NCBI RefSeq assembly: GCF_003479425.1
Contig: NZ_QUHC01000018.1
Span: 1-51,051 of the forward strand
Length of the DNA: 51,051 nt
Direction of reading: 5' to 3'
Source: Odoribacter sp. AF15-53
Lineage (GTDB): Bacteria; Bacteroidota; Bacteroidia; Bacteroidales; Marinifilaceae
The translations under genes were made by a program, and so were the position numbers. Of this stretch, positions 26,409 to 35,494 are shown in pieces. Position 1 is the first letter of the stretch. Each line of letters starts with the position of its first letter. Under the pieces are notes generated by a model, which did no database searches, had not been told where the DNA came from, and saw only the letters and a list, made by a program, of their open reading frames with translations.

Positions 26409-27113
26409 TCATTCCTCTTTTCTTAAAAACTTCATGACATCATCCACGTATTTCTTCCCGACGGGTAGGCTTTTCCCGTTCTTGGCCAGCACTACTTCGG
26501 AGCGTGTAAATTTTACAATCCGGTTTTTCGGTACCACGAAAGAGCGATGTATTCGTATGAACTCACCCGGGGGAAGTTGTTCTTCGATGTTTCGCAGGGT
26601 GATTTTCGAGAGTAACGTTGTGTCATCGGTGGCATGGATCTTAACGTAATTGTCTATGGATTCGATGTATAGAATCGTGTCAATGGAAACTGTCACGTTT
26701 TTGTACTCGGCCTTTAGGAGTAATTGGCGGGAGGATGATTCTGATACGGTCAGGAGGTCGTTCATCCGAAGCCATTTTTCGGCTTTTTGCAAGGCTCGGT
26801 CGAAACGGTCGTAAAAATAGGGTTTGTGCAGAAAATCGACGGCGTTCACTTCGAATCCTTCAAGGGCATAGTGGGCGTAAGCTGTGGTGAATATCAGGCA
26901 ACAGGTGGGAGGTAGTTCTCGGGCAAGTTCAATGCCGGAAGTACCGTTCATTTCTATATCGAGGAATACGATGTCGGGACGCCATTCTTTGATACGTTGC
27001 ATGCCCAGCCGGGGTGAGCTGTAAGTTTCCAGGGTAATGTTCCCGCGGCGTTCGCAATACTGGCGGATGATACTTAGTGCGATTGGTTCGTCGTCAATGG
27101 CAATGCATTTCAT
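26409..27113 (-). CDS. LytTR-family response regulator
   Basis: A 234-residue DNA-binding response regulator. The receiver domain (about 1-115) has the acidic pair Asp8-Asp9, phosphoacceptor Asp52 (VFLDIEMN), the TTAYA switch and Lys97 (LHKPY). The LytTR domain follows (about 130-230; YIESIDNYVKIH, then IHRSFVVPKNRI). LytTR regulators bind two 9-bp direct repeats 12 bp apart. Its start overlaps the kinase stop by 4 bases, so the pair is coupled. A matching repeat arrangement lies at 29541-29570, between this operon and the RND pump. Confidence 0.93.
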   Translation of the reverse strand: MKCIAIDDEPIALSIIRQYCERRGNITLETYSSPRLGMQRIKEWRPDIVFLDIEMNGTSGIELARELPPTCCLIFTTAYAHYALEGFEVNAVDFLHKPYFYDRFDRALQKAEKWLRMNDLLTVSESSSRQLLLKAEYKNVTVSIDTILYIESIDNYVKIHATDDTTLLSKITLRNIEEQLPPGEFIRIHRSFVVPKNRIVKFTRSEVVLAKNGKSLPVGKKYVDDVMKFLRKEE

Positions 27114-28135
27114 AGGGATTCGGATTGAAGTTCGAGTCGGACATGGAAAATGTTGTCTTTGTCTTTCCCGATGACCAGGTGGTGGCGTTCGGGATAGAGT
27201 AACGAAAGGCGCTTACGGCAGTTCTCTATACCCATTCTTTTGGAGTTTTTCATCTCTCGTTCGAACACGGTATTGTCTACTTCGAAACAGAGATTGTCTC
27301 CTTGCTGGTTGAGACGGATACGGATGAAGCACGGTTCGTTGGAGGAAATGCTATACTTGAAGGCGTTCTCGATGAAGGTGATCAGTAGCATGGGTGGTAT
27401 GGGCATTTCGGGTGATTCTATCCGGTGGGTGAAGGATATGTCGGCATATTCGTTTAGTCGTAATGCTTGCAAGGCAATATACTGGTCGATATATTCCACC
27501 TCTTCGGATATGGCGATAAATTCACGGTTCGCATTGTTGTACATGTATTTTGTCAGGTTGATGAAGCGTTCCATGGTTACTTCGGTTTTGTCGGAGTGCA
27601 TGATGAGCAGGCCGTAGAGTGTGTTGAGCGTGTTGAACAGGAAGTGTGGATTGATTTGAGCCTTGTAGAGAGCCAGTTCCGCTTTGTTGCGTTCGTATTC
27701 TATTTCTTCGCGTTCTTGCCGTTGCCGGTTGATTTCGGTAAGCATTCCTACGGCAAAACTGAACGTGGCAACCACGACGTAGAGTAGCCACACGGCTTGT
27801 TGGTTGAGACGGACTTTCACCATCGTGCGCGGGTAAACGTGTTCGTACAGATGATAGAGCGGGGATGAAACCTCGTAACAGGACATTGCATAAGTGAGGG
27901 TGAGCGACACGAGCATAATGCATAGCCCGCAGGCACGCTGTCGCCGATGACGAAACAACAGTGGGACCGTGATTCGTCGGTTGAGAAAATAGGTGATGTA
28001 TAACCATAACACGAAGGAGCAAACGAACACGGGATACGTGTCAAGCCATCGTTCCACCGGGAAAATGAGTATCATCAGCGGCAGAAAGATGAAGCAGAAA
28101 GCAAGGTCAATATAGAGGGGAACGTTCTTCATCAT
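27110..28135 (-). CDS. LytS/YehU-type sensor histidine kinase
   Basis: A 341-residue membrane kinase with about four N-terminal helices (7-26, 36-53, 69-87, 113-132) and almost no extracytoplasmic domain. A coiled linker (about 137-160) leads to the His_kinase box AQINPHFLFNTLNTLYGLL with the phosphoryl-accepting His164. The C-terminal HATPase has PPMLLITFIENAFKYSIS and RMGIENCRKRLSLLYP. Such kinases pair with LytTR regulators, and the regulator gene overlaps directly. Lack of a sensory domain suggests it senses a membrane-embedded cue. The esterase gene is 9 bp upstream in the same operon. Confidence 0.93.
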   Translation of the reverse strand: MMKNVPLYIDLAFCFIFLPLMILIFPVERWLDTYPVFVCSFVLWLYITYFLNRRITVPLLFRHRRQRACGLCIMLVSLTLTYAMSCYEVSSPLYHLYEHVYPRTMVKVRLNQQAVWLLYVVVATFSFAVGMLTEINRQRQEREEIEYERNKAELALYKAQINPHFLFNTLNTLYGLLIMHSDKTEVTMERFINLTKYMYNNANREFIAISEEVEYIDQYIALQALRLNEYADISFTHRIESPEMPIPPMLLITFIENAFKYSISSNEPCFIRIRLNQQGDNLCFEVDNTVFEREMKNSKRMGIENCRKRLSLLYPERHHLVIGKDKDNIFHVRLELQSESL

Positions 28136-28144
28136 TGAGGATTG

Positions 28145-29443
28145 TTATTTGTGTTGCTCGAACAGCCAGTCCTGCACTCCTTCTATGCCATAAGCCACGA
28201 ACCACGTTGCCCGGTGATTGCCGCCGGTGAGATGAGTGAACAGTAAGTGATTGCCCTCGGCACGCATCTTGTCGGCTTCTTCGCTGAACTGTTCGGGGGT
28301 GAGTGTCATGTCCCAAGTGGCTTCAGACACGGTGCTACCTTGCTTGCGCCATATCTCTACGGCTTGCCCTTGCAGCGAGTTCGACGATGTGTCGCCTTCA
28401 CAGGAGATAATCCAGATATTCTGTTTGTCAAGCGGTCCCATCAGGCTTGGATTCCATTTGCCGGCAACAAGCAAGGCTCCCGCGAACAGATCGGGTTCTT
28501 TCAGCATCATGACGATGGAGGACATGCAGCCCATGGACTGTCCGGTGGTATAGATGCGATTCGAGTCGATGGAATAGCGCGTTTGCAGGTCTTTTAACAA
28601 GGCGATAGTTGCGTCAAGATGATGGCTGTAGTTCCAATTGTCGTCCACCGTGATGAACGGATACTCGGGAGCCACGACGATACATTTATGGCGAGCTTGA
28701 GCTTCCGGTTCAGCCCATGAGGTGGCTCCGTTGCCTTGGTAAAGTGTTTGTTTTACCGGGCCGCTTGCCACGCCAGCGTCGTGAATGAACAGTACTAACG
28801 GGTATTGTTCGTTGGGATCATAATCTTCCGGCAGGTAGAGATTGTAGGGTAGCACCTGTCCCGTGTAGGGGCTGATAAATTCGAACTGTTGAAAATCGTC
28901 GGCCACGAGACATTTTTCTTCGGTACTTTCTATAGGGGTTTCATTTGCTTTGTAGGTTTTTCCTTTGGTGGTTTTGATGTTTCCTGTCTGGAACACGACT
29001 GCATTACCCGGATATTCATCATCACCTCCCGTGCTCCAGCCAGCTCGTAGCCCGGGACCGCCTTGCATCCGGTCGCGCTCTTTCTTTTTTTCCAAATCAG
29101 CCTGAGTGGGTTGTTTGGGTTGTGCTTGAAGGTCTACTTCTGCTTTCACTTCGATGATTACATATTGTCCGTTCGTGCCTTGTGTTGTTGTTTCGGGTGC
29201 GTTGTTGGCGTAGACACGGGTCACTTCTTTACCTTCTACTCGATAACTATCGGTCGAGAGGCTCTTGTTGCTGATGGGCGAGTCGTATTCCAAAACAACG
29301 GTTGTTACTTTTCGCCCGTCGCCCAGCACTTTGCTGATGGCCGTTGCGGATTTTACATGCTCGGAAGATGTGTTCGTGTTCTGGGCTTGTGTCAAACCCA
29401 GAAATCCGGTCAAGATCATGGTGAGAATTGTTTTTTTGTTCAT
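28145..29443 (-). CDS. Secreted alpha/beta-hydrolase esterase with N-terminal Ig-like domain
   Basis: A 432-residue exported protein. A signal peptide (about 1-20, ending TQA-Q) is followed by an esterase Ig-like N-terminal domain (about 35-105) and a Gln/Lys-rich linker. An alpha/beta-hydrolase of the PHB-depolymerase/feruloyl-esterase-like group follows (about 185-430). The nucleophile elbow GQSMG contains Ser303; His410 (GGNHRATW) and Asp351 (SCEGD) are the likely partners. The oxyanion region LVLFIHDAG is also present. The substrate is not evident. It is the first gene of the esterase-kinase-regulator operon, an unusual companion for a two-component system. Confidence 0.85.
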   Translation of the reverse strand: MNKKTILTMILTGFLGLTQAQNTNTSSEHVKSATAISKVLGDGRKVTTVVLEYDSPISNKSLSTDSYRVEGKEVTRVYANNAPETTTQGTNGQYVIIEVKAEVDLQAQPKQPTQADLEKKKERDRMQGGPGLRAGWSTGGDDEYPGNAVVFQTGNIKTTKGKTYKANETPIESTEEKCLVADDFQQFEFISPYTGQVLPYNLYLPEDYDPNEQYPLVLFIHDAGVASGPVKQTLYQGNGATSWAEPEAQARHKCIVVAPEYPFITVDDNWNYSHHLDATIALLKDLQTRYSIDSNRIYTTGQSMGCMSSIVMMLKEPDLFAGALLVAGKWNPSLMGPLDKQNIWIISCEGDTSSNSLQGQAVEIWRKQGSTVSEATWDMTLTPEQFSEEADKMRAEGNHLLFTHLTGGNHRATWFVAYGIEGVQDWLFEQHK

Positions 29444-29489
29444 AATTGTATAAGTTTATGTTTGTATTTATCTCATTGATCGTATAATG

Positions 29490-29521
29490 CAAAGGTACTT
29501 CATTTTTTGAGATGCGGCAAA
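29490..29521 (-). promoter_or_regulatory. Promoter of the esterase-LytS-LytTR operon
   Basis: On the minus strand TTTG (29518-29521), 20 bp, TACCTTTG (29490-29497). Both elements match the consensus. The -33 element overlaps a third, inverted ACCACATTT box (29519-29527). Confidence 0.7.
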
Positions 29522-29570
29522 TGTGGTCTTTTCATTTACCACCACATTTGATGATTCTACCACCACATTT
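29519..29570. promoter_or_regulatory. ACCACATTT boxes, candidate LytTR operator
   Basis: ACCACATTT occurs at 29541-29549 and 29562-29570 in direct orientation with a 12-bp spacer (21-bp period). A third copy lies in inverse orientation at 29519-29527. The direct match extends to 13 bp (taccaccacattt). Two 9-bp repeats 12 bp apart is the known LytTR site layout. The boxes sit between the esterase-LytTR operon and the RND operon. Confidence 0.6.
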
Positions 29571-29603
29571 TTGTATTGAAGGTTTATCTTTTTTGCTTGT
29601 GGT

Positions 29604-29611
29604 TATTTTTG
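29604..29611 (+). promoter_or_regulatory. Candidate -7 element of the RND operon
   Basis: TATTTTTG matches TAnnTTTG, 33 bp before the first RND gene. The expected TTTG at -33 is absent (ggtt instead), as is common where an activator is needed. Confidence 0.45.
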
Positions 29612-29643
29612 TAGAGATAAAATGAATTTAAATATTTTCAAGC

Positions 29644-30750
29644 ATGTTAAATAAAATCTTTTTCCTACTGATTCTTGCTTGTCAATTTTTGACGGCTTGC
29701 AAGGATGAACCTGTGAGTGAAGATATTTCCGCTTACAAAACTATTGCAGTGAAGGCATCTGACCGTACGCTTAATTCGGAGTATTCTGCCACGCTAGCGG
29801 GACAACAGGTGGTGGAAGTGCGTCCGCAGGTAAGCGGACTTATCACCCGTATTTGTATTGATGAGGGGGAGAATGTGCGTAAGGGACAGGTCTTGTTTGT
29901 CATTGATCAAGTGCCTTATCGTGCGGCGTTGGCGGAAGCAGAGGCCAACGTGAAGAGTGCCGAGGCTAGGCTTGCTACAGCCCGGCTAAATCTGGAAAGT
30001 ACACAAGCGTTACGTGAAAAGAACGTGGTGAGTGATTATGACCTTAGTGCCGCTCGTAACGATTTTGCTGCAGCCGAAGCCGCGTTGGCGCAAGCTGAGG
30101 CTCAGAAAGTGAATGCGGGTAATAATCTCTCTTATACTGAAGTGAAAAGCCCGGTGGACGGGGTGGCGGGAATGATTGCTTACCGAGTGGGGACGTTGGT
30201 CGGTAGTGGTATTGCTAGTCCTCTTGTTACCGTTTCGGATGATAGCCGGATGTATGCTTATTTTTCCCTGACGGAAAGTAAGATTATTGATTTGATGGAG
30301 CAATACGGTTCCTTGGAAGAGTTTATCAAGCAAATGCCTGAAGTGGAACTGCGCATGAGCAACGGTAAGAAATATCCTGAGAAAGGACGAATCAGTGCCG
30401 TGAGTGGGCTCGTCACGGCCGGAACGGGAACGGTGACGATACGAGCCGATTTTCCTAACAGCAGGGGGATATTGCGGGGTGGAGGTAGTGGGGCGGTTAT
30501 CGTGCCGAGTATTCGGGAGGAGTGTATTGTTATCCCGCAGGGGGCGACTTACGAGCTACAGAACCGCGTCTTTGTTTATAAGGTGGTGGATGGTAAGGCT
30601 CAGTCCGCTCCTGTTACAGTTTTTCGCTTGAATAACGGCATGGAGTATATTGTGGAGGCAGGTTTGCAGGAAGGGGATGTGATTATTGCCGAAGGTGCCG
30701 GGTTGGTGCGTGAAGGTGTCGTGGTTAATCCTCAAAACGGAAAGGAGTAA
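29644..30750 (+). CDS. RND efflux periplasmic adaptor (membrane fusion protein)
   Basis: The adaptor joins an RND pump to an outer-membrane channel. This 368-residue lipoprotein has a lipobox LTAC with Cys19. A lipoyl/biotinyl-like domain follows (VVEVRPQVSGLITRICIDEGENVRKGQVLFVID, about 57-90), with a helical hairpin (about 98-160, Ala/Glu-rich), the second half of the lipoyl domain (YTEVKSPVDGVAG), a beta-barrel and a membrane-proximal domain. It belongs to the AcrA/MexA type, consistent with a HAE1 pump. The pump gene follows after 3 bp. Confidence 0.93.
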   Translation: MLNKIFFLLILACQFLTACKDEPVSEDISAYKTIAVKASDRTLNSEYSATLAGQQVVEVRPQVSGLITRICIDEGENVRKGQVLFVIDQVPYRAALAEAEANVKSAEARLATARLNLESTQALREKNVVSDYDLSAARNDFAAAEAALAQAEAQKVNAGNNLSYTEVKSPVDGVAGMIAYRVGTLVGSGIASPLVTVSDDSRMYAYFSLTESKIIDLMEQYGSLEEFIKQMPEVELRMSNGKKYPEKGRISAVSGLVTAGTGTVTIRADFPNSRGILRGGGSGAVIVPSIREECIVIPQGATYELQNRVFVYKVVDGKAQSAPVTVFRLNNGMEYIVEAGLQEGDVIIAEGAGLVREGVVVNPQNGKE

Positions 30751-30753
30751 ATT

Positions 30754-33700
30754 ATGGTTGTCAAGACTTTTATAGATCGTCCCATATTGTCGGGAGTGAT
30801 TTCGGTGGCAATTATCATCGTGGGGCTGATAGGGTTGAGTCAACTGCCCGTGGAGCAGTTTCCCGATATCGCTCCGCCTACCGTGCGTGTCACGGCAACC
30901 TATACGGGAGCTAATGCTGAGACGGTGATGAAAAGCGTGATTACCCCCTTGGAAGAGCAGTTGAACGGGGTGGAAAATATGATGTATATGACTTCCACGG
31001 CCACGAATACCGGTTCGGCATCTATCAGCGTCTATTTCCGACAGGGGACAGATCCCGATATGTCTGTGGTGAACGTGCAGAATCGGGTGGCGTCGGCGCA
31101 AGGCTTGCTTCCGGCAGAGGTGACGAAATCGGGTGTCACCGTGCGTAAGCGGCAAAATAGTTCGCTGAAATCGCTTTCGCTTTATTCTCCGGATGATTCG
31201 TACGATGCCAACTTCCTGACTAATTACATGAAAATTAATATCGAGCCGCAGATGTCACGTATTGCCGGTGTGGGGGAGGTGAATATTTGGGGAGCCAATT
31301 ATTCGCTGCGTATCTGGCTTGATCCGCGGAAGATGGCGCAATATGGTCTGATGCCTTCGGATATAGCCGCGGTACTCGCCGAGCAGAACGTGGAGTCGCC
31401 TACCGGTACGTTGGGGGCGGAATCCGCCAACACCTTCCAGTATGTTTTGAAATATCGCGGGCGTTACGAGGAGGAATCGGATTACGAAAATATGGTTATT
31501 CGCTCTTTGCCTAACGGTGATGTGTTGCGATTAAAGGATGTGGCGTGCGTGGAACTTGGAGCGGAGAATTATGCTTTGCTCAGCCAGACGGGGGGACATC
31601 CGGGTGCTAACTGTATGATCGCCCAAACTTCAGGTTCGAATGCTAACGAGATTATCAAAGAGATAGATGCCGTGACCGATGATATTTCTGCAAGTTTGCC
31701 TAAGGGAATGGTGCTGGAGGATATCATGAGTACGAAGGATTTTCTCGATGCTTCTATTGCCAATGTGGTGGAAACGCTGTTGCTTGCTATCGTGCTGGTG
31801 GTGTTGGTGGTTTACCTGTTCTTGCACGATTTGCGAGCCACGCTTATTCCCTCGCTTGCCATTATCGTCTCTTTAGTGGGAACGTTTGCCTTTATTTACG
31901 TTGCGGGTTTTAGCTTGAATCTGTTGACGCTTTTTGCTATCGTGCTGGTTATCGGGACTGTGGTGGACAATGCAATCGTGGTAGTCGAAGCCGTACAAGC
32001 GAAGTTCGATGAAGGTTATACTTCTGCTTATAGAGCGACAGTAGATGCATTGAATGGTCTGACCTCCGCTTTGGTGACCACGACCATCGTGTTCATGGCG
32101 GTGTTTATCCCCGTGTGCTTCATGGGTGGCACGACTGGAACATTTTATACCCAGTTCGGGCTGACGATGGCCGTGGCCGTTGCGATATCGTTGCTTAATG
32201 CCTTGACCCTCAGTCCCGCTCTTTGTGCCCTAATCATGAAACTGCGAGCGGGAAAGGCGGTAGACGGGAAGATGAAGTTTTCCGACCGTTTCCATTACGC
32301 TTTCGACCGCTCGTTCCGGCACATATCGGGAAAATACGAGAGAGGTGTTTTCTTCTTGTTCAGGCATAAGAGCGTGGCGGTAGGGGCTGTTGTCGGGGCC
32401 TGCTGTGTCTTGGTGTGGCTGATGAATGTCACGAAGACCGGACTTGTACCGCAGGAAGACATGGGGACGATCAACGTGAACGTGCAGACTTCGCCCGGGT
32501 GTAATTTGAACGAGACGGAACGGGTGATGGATGAGGTGGAAGAAGCAATTCGCGACATTCCGCAAATTAAAATTTACTCGCGTGTCACGGGAAAGAATGC
32601 CCGACACGATCAGTCAGCTTCCAGTGGTTCGTATACCATTCGTTTAAAGTCGTGGGACGAGCGTACGGGAAAAGGTGATGATCTGAACTCGGTTATGGAG
32701 GAAATCTACCGCCGCACGGATCATATCAAGGCGGCGCAGATACGAGTCTCTACCAGCCCGATGATTTCCGGATACGGGACGAGTGATGGTTTCGAACTTT
32801 ACGTGCAAGACAAGAAGGGGGGAAGCGTGGAAGACTTGCTGCGCTATACCAAAGCTTTTATAGAAGCTATGAACAGTCGTCCCGAAATATCACGAGCCTA
32901 TACGACTTTCGACACCAAGTATCCGCAGTTCATGGTTGAGGTAGATGCCGTTTTGTGCAAGCGTAACGGGGTGTCACCTTCGGATGTGCTGAACACGCTT
33001 TCGGGTTACGTGGGAGGTAGTTACTCGTCCAATTTGAACCGCTTTACTAAGCTCTATCGTGTTATGGTGCAGGCCTCGCCCGAATACCGGTTGGATGCCG
33101 AAGCGTTGAATAATATTTATGTTCGTAACAGTAGCGGGGAGATGACTCCTATTTCACAATACCTGACACTCTCGCGGGTATACGGCACGGAAAGTCTTTC
33201 GCGTTTCAACCTCTTTTCGGCCATTTCCGTTTATGGCGCTCCTGCTGACGGTTACAGTTCGGGGCAGGCTATTCGTGCCATCAAAGAAGTAGCGCAAATA
33301 GCACTGCCTGAAGGTTATGGTTACGAGTTTGGCGGCATGGCGCGGGAGGAAGCCTCTACGGGTAATACCACGACGATGGTTTTCATTATCTGTATTGTTT
33401 TTATCTACCTTATTTTGTGTGCTCTCTATGAAAGTTTGCTCATACCGTTTGCCGTTATTTTTTCGGTACCGTTCGGATTGGCAGGAAGTTTCATCTTCGC
33501 TCAATTGTGGGGCTTGGAGAATAATATATATATGCAGACAGGGTTGATCATGCTTATCGGTTTGCTCGCCAAGACTGCGATCTTGCTTACGGAATATGCT
33601 TCGAGCAAACGTAAGCAGGGATTGAGTATCACGGCTGCAGCTATGTCTGCCGCCAAAGCCCGTTTGCGTCCTATCCTGATGACGTCGTTGACGATGATCT

Positions 33701-33891
33701 TCGGAATGCTGCCGATGATGTTCGCGCGGGGTGTGGGTGCTAACGGTAATATTTCGGTCGGTGTGGGTACGGTGGGCGGTATGCTGGCGGGAACGATAGC
33801 TCTGTTGTTCGTGGTGCCTTCGTTATTTATTTTGTTTCAGTATGTTCAAGAGCGATTTCTGCCCGGGCGTTCGGTTGTGGAACCTCAATAA
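30754..33891 (+). CDS. RND efflux pump, HAE1 (AcrB-type) family
   Basis: A 1045-residue inner-membrane proton antiporter of the AcrB class, which exports hydrophobic or amphipathic compounds. Visible features are the N-terminal helix with FIDRPILSGVISV, the porter motif FPDIAPPTVRVTATYTGA, and twelve predicted helices in two blocks. The conserved FAIVLVIGTVVDNAIVVVEAV segment in helix 4 carries a proton-relay Asp (Asp407). The GLLAKTAILLTEYA and RLRPILMTSLTMIFGMLPM motifs are in the second block. The size and motifs fit HAE1 rather than metal-efflux (CusA) pumps. It is the middle gene of a three-gene operon. Confidence 0.96.
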   Translation: MVVKTFIDRPILSGVISVAIIIVGLIGLSQLPVEQFPDIAPPTVRVTATYTGANAETVMKSVITPLEEQLNGVENMMYMTSTATNTGSASISVYFRQGTDPDMSVVNVQNRVASAQGLLPAEVTKSGVTVRKRQNSSLKSLSLYSPDDSYDANFLTNYMKINIEPQMSRIAGVGEVNIWGANYSLRIWLDPRKMAQYGLMPSDIAAVLAEQNVESPTGTLGAESANTFQYVLKYRGRYEEESDYENMVIRSLPNGDVLRLKDVACVELGAENYALLSQTGGHPGANCMIAQTSGSNANEIIKEIDAVTDDISASLPKGMVLEDIMSTKDFLDASIANVVETLLLAIVLVVLVVYLFLHDLRATLIPSLAIIVSLVGTFAFIYVAGFSLNLLTLFAIVLVIGTVVDNAIVVVEAVQAKFDEGYTSAYRATVDALNGLTSALVTTTIVFMAVFIPVCFMGGTTGTFYTQFGLTMAVAVAISLLNALTLSPALCALIMKLRAGKAVDGKMKFSDRFHYAFDRSFRHISGKYERGVFFLFRHKSVAVGAVVGACCVLVWLMNVTKTGLVPQEDMGTINVNVQTSPGCNLNETERVMDEVEEAIRDIPQIKIYSRVTGKNARHDQSASSGSYTIRLKSWDERTGKGDDLNSVMEEIYRRTDHIKAAQIRVSTSPMISGYGTSDGFELYVQDKKGGSVEDLLRYTKAFIEAMNSRPEISRAYTTFDTKYPQFMVEVDAVLCKRNGVSPSDVLNTLSGYVGGSYSSNLNRFTKLYRVMVQASPEYRLDAEALNNIYVRNSSGEMTPISQYLTLSRVYGTESLSRFNLFSAISVYGAPADGYSSGQAIRAIKEVAQIALPEGYGYEFGGMAREEASTGNTTTMVFIICIVFIYLILCALYESLLIPFAVIFSVPFGLAGSFIFAQLWGLENNIYMQTGLIMLIGLLAKTAILLTEYASSKRKQGLSITAAAMSAAKARLRPILMTSLTMIFGMLPMMFARGVGANGNISVGVGTVGGMLAGTIALLFVVPSLFILFQYVQERFLPGRSVVEPQ

Positions 33892-33905
33892 ACCATGATG
33901 TTGAT

Positions 33906-35261
33906 ATGAAAAGAATAGGAATATTTCTTGCCGCTTCTCTCTTGCTGAACGGATGCGGCATATATACCGGATACACCCGTCCGGAAATAGAAACGGATAG
34001 TCTTTACCGGGAAACGTATGGGGCGGATGCAACTTCCATGGCGACGAAGCCGTGGCGGGAAATTTTCACTGATCCGTATCTTCAAATGCTGATTTCTATA
34101 GGTTTGGAACGGAACACGGACTTGAATATCGCACGTCTGCAAATAGAGGAAGCGCAAGCCGTGTTGATGAATGCTCGTCTCTCTTACCTACCATCAGTGG
34201 ACTTGGCCCCGCAAGCTGCAGTTAGCCGCTATAATGGTGAAATGAAAAAAACTTACAATTTGGGAGCTTCTGTCGCATGGGAATTGGATGTTTTCGGGAA
34301 AGTGACTAATGCAAAACGAGGAGCCCGTGCTGCGCTCGAATCGAGTGAAGCTTACATGCAGGCCGTGCAAACCCAATTGGTGGCGACTGTTGCCGAGAGT
34401 TATTACACGTTGCTGATGCTTGATGCTCAACTTTCAATTTCCGAACAAACATTGGCAAATTGGGACAAAACGATCTTTATGTTGGAGGCTCTCTCTGAGG
34501 CCGGACGGGCAAATGACGTGGCGGTACATCAGGCACGGGCCAGCCGTACGGCTCTTGATGCCTCGCTATTGACCATTCGAAAGAGTATTAGCGAGACGGA
34601 GAATTGCTTGTCGGCATTACTGAAGCAACCTGCTCGTCTCATCGAACGTGGAACTCTGGAAGAACAGGTGTTTGCCGATGAGTTGACGGTTGGCGTTCCT
34701 CTTGAGCTTCTTTCTAATCGTCCCGACGTGCGGCGTGCGGAAGCTGCCTTGGCGGAGGCTTTTTACGCGACCAACGCTGCCCGCTCCGCTTTTTATCCGA
34801 GCCTGACGCTCTCCGGCACGTTAGGATGGACGAATAATGGAGGCGGAAGTATCCTCAATCCGGGTAAATGGCTCTCGAACGCTCTCGTTCAACTCACCAC
34901 CCCGTTGTTTAACCGGGGAAGTAACCGTGCTAGTTTGAAGATCGCTAAAGCCCGTCAGGAAGAGGCTATTCTGTTATTTGAACAATCTCTTCTTGATGCA
35001 GGCAAAGAGGTAAATGATGCGCTTGCCGAATGGCAGACGGCAGACGCCCGTATTCGACTCGACAAACAACAGATAGCCGATTTACAGGCTGCCACGGAGA
35101 AGACATTGTTATTGGTGCGCTACACTTCGGCTAATTATCTGGAAGTGCTCACCGCCCAACAATCTCTGTTGAATGCTCAACTGACGTTGGTTCAAGATCA
35201 AATAAGCAAAATGCAGGGTGTCATACATTTATATCATGCGCTTGGCGGGGGAAAGAATTAA
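33906..35261 (+). CDS. Outer-membrane efflux channel (TolC/OprM, NodT family)
   Basis: A 451-residue lipoprotein channel that completes the tripartite pump. The lipobox LLLNGC has Cys17. The two OEP repeats show the expected pattern: WREIFTDPYLQMLI, then NTDLNIARLQIEEAQAVL, GASVAWELDVFGK, and in the second half LELLSNRPDVRRAEAALAEA with FYPSLTLSGTLGW. It follows the pump gene by 14 bp. No clear hairpin terminator is seen after it, so some transcription could continue toward gcvP. Confidence 0.93.
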   Translation: MKRIGIFLAASLLLNGCGIYTGYTRPEIETDSLYRETYGADATSMATKPWREIFTDPYLQMLISIGLERNTDLNIARLQIEEAQAVLMNARLSYLPSVDLAPQAAVSRYNGEMKKTYNLGASVAWELDVFGKVTNAKRGARAALESSEAYMQAVQTQLVATVAESYYTLLMLDAQLSISEQTLANWDKTIFMLEALSEAGRANDVAVHQARASRTALDASLLTIRKSISETENCLSALLKQPARLIERGTLEEQVFADELTVGVPLELLSNRPDVRRAEAALAEAFYATNAARSAFYPSLTLSGTLGWTNNGGGSILNPGKWLSNALVQLTTPLFNRGSNRASLKIAKARQEEAILLFEQSLLDAGKEVNDALAEWQTADARIRLDKQQIADLQAATEKTLLLVRYTSANYLEVLTAQQSLLNAQLTLVQDQISKMQGVIHLYHALGGGKN

Positions 35262-35296
35262 TAAGTGGTAATTGTCGGGAGATTATTGCTTTAGGA

Positions 35297-35328
35297 TTTC
35301 AGTATGATTAGCCGGAAATGTATCTTTG
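35297..35328 (+). promoter_or_regulatory. Promoter of gcvP
   Basis: TTTC (35297-35300), 20 bp, TATCTTTG (35321-35328). The -7 element is a full match. The predicted leader is about 160 bases and contains small AT-rich hairpins but no recognisable glycine riboswitch. Confidence 0.55.
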
Positions 35329-35494
35329 TTCCGATACCTGTTCTCGGAAGTAACACGTTCGTTCTTGAAATAACATGTCGTCTCACAACTTCTTTATCGT
35401 TTTTTTGTAATGAAGAGAATTATGACTATTTTTACACAATCGTTGACGAAACGATGTTTATGAATATAAATCATTAATAATTAGAATAAATTAC

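Noticed and set aside
35335..35494. Glycine riboswitch in the long gcvP leader
   Set aside because: The leader is AT-rich with only short hairpins and lacks the conserved purine-rich cores expected of a glycine riboswitch.
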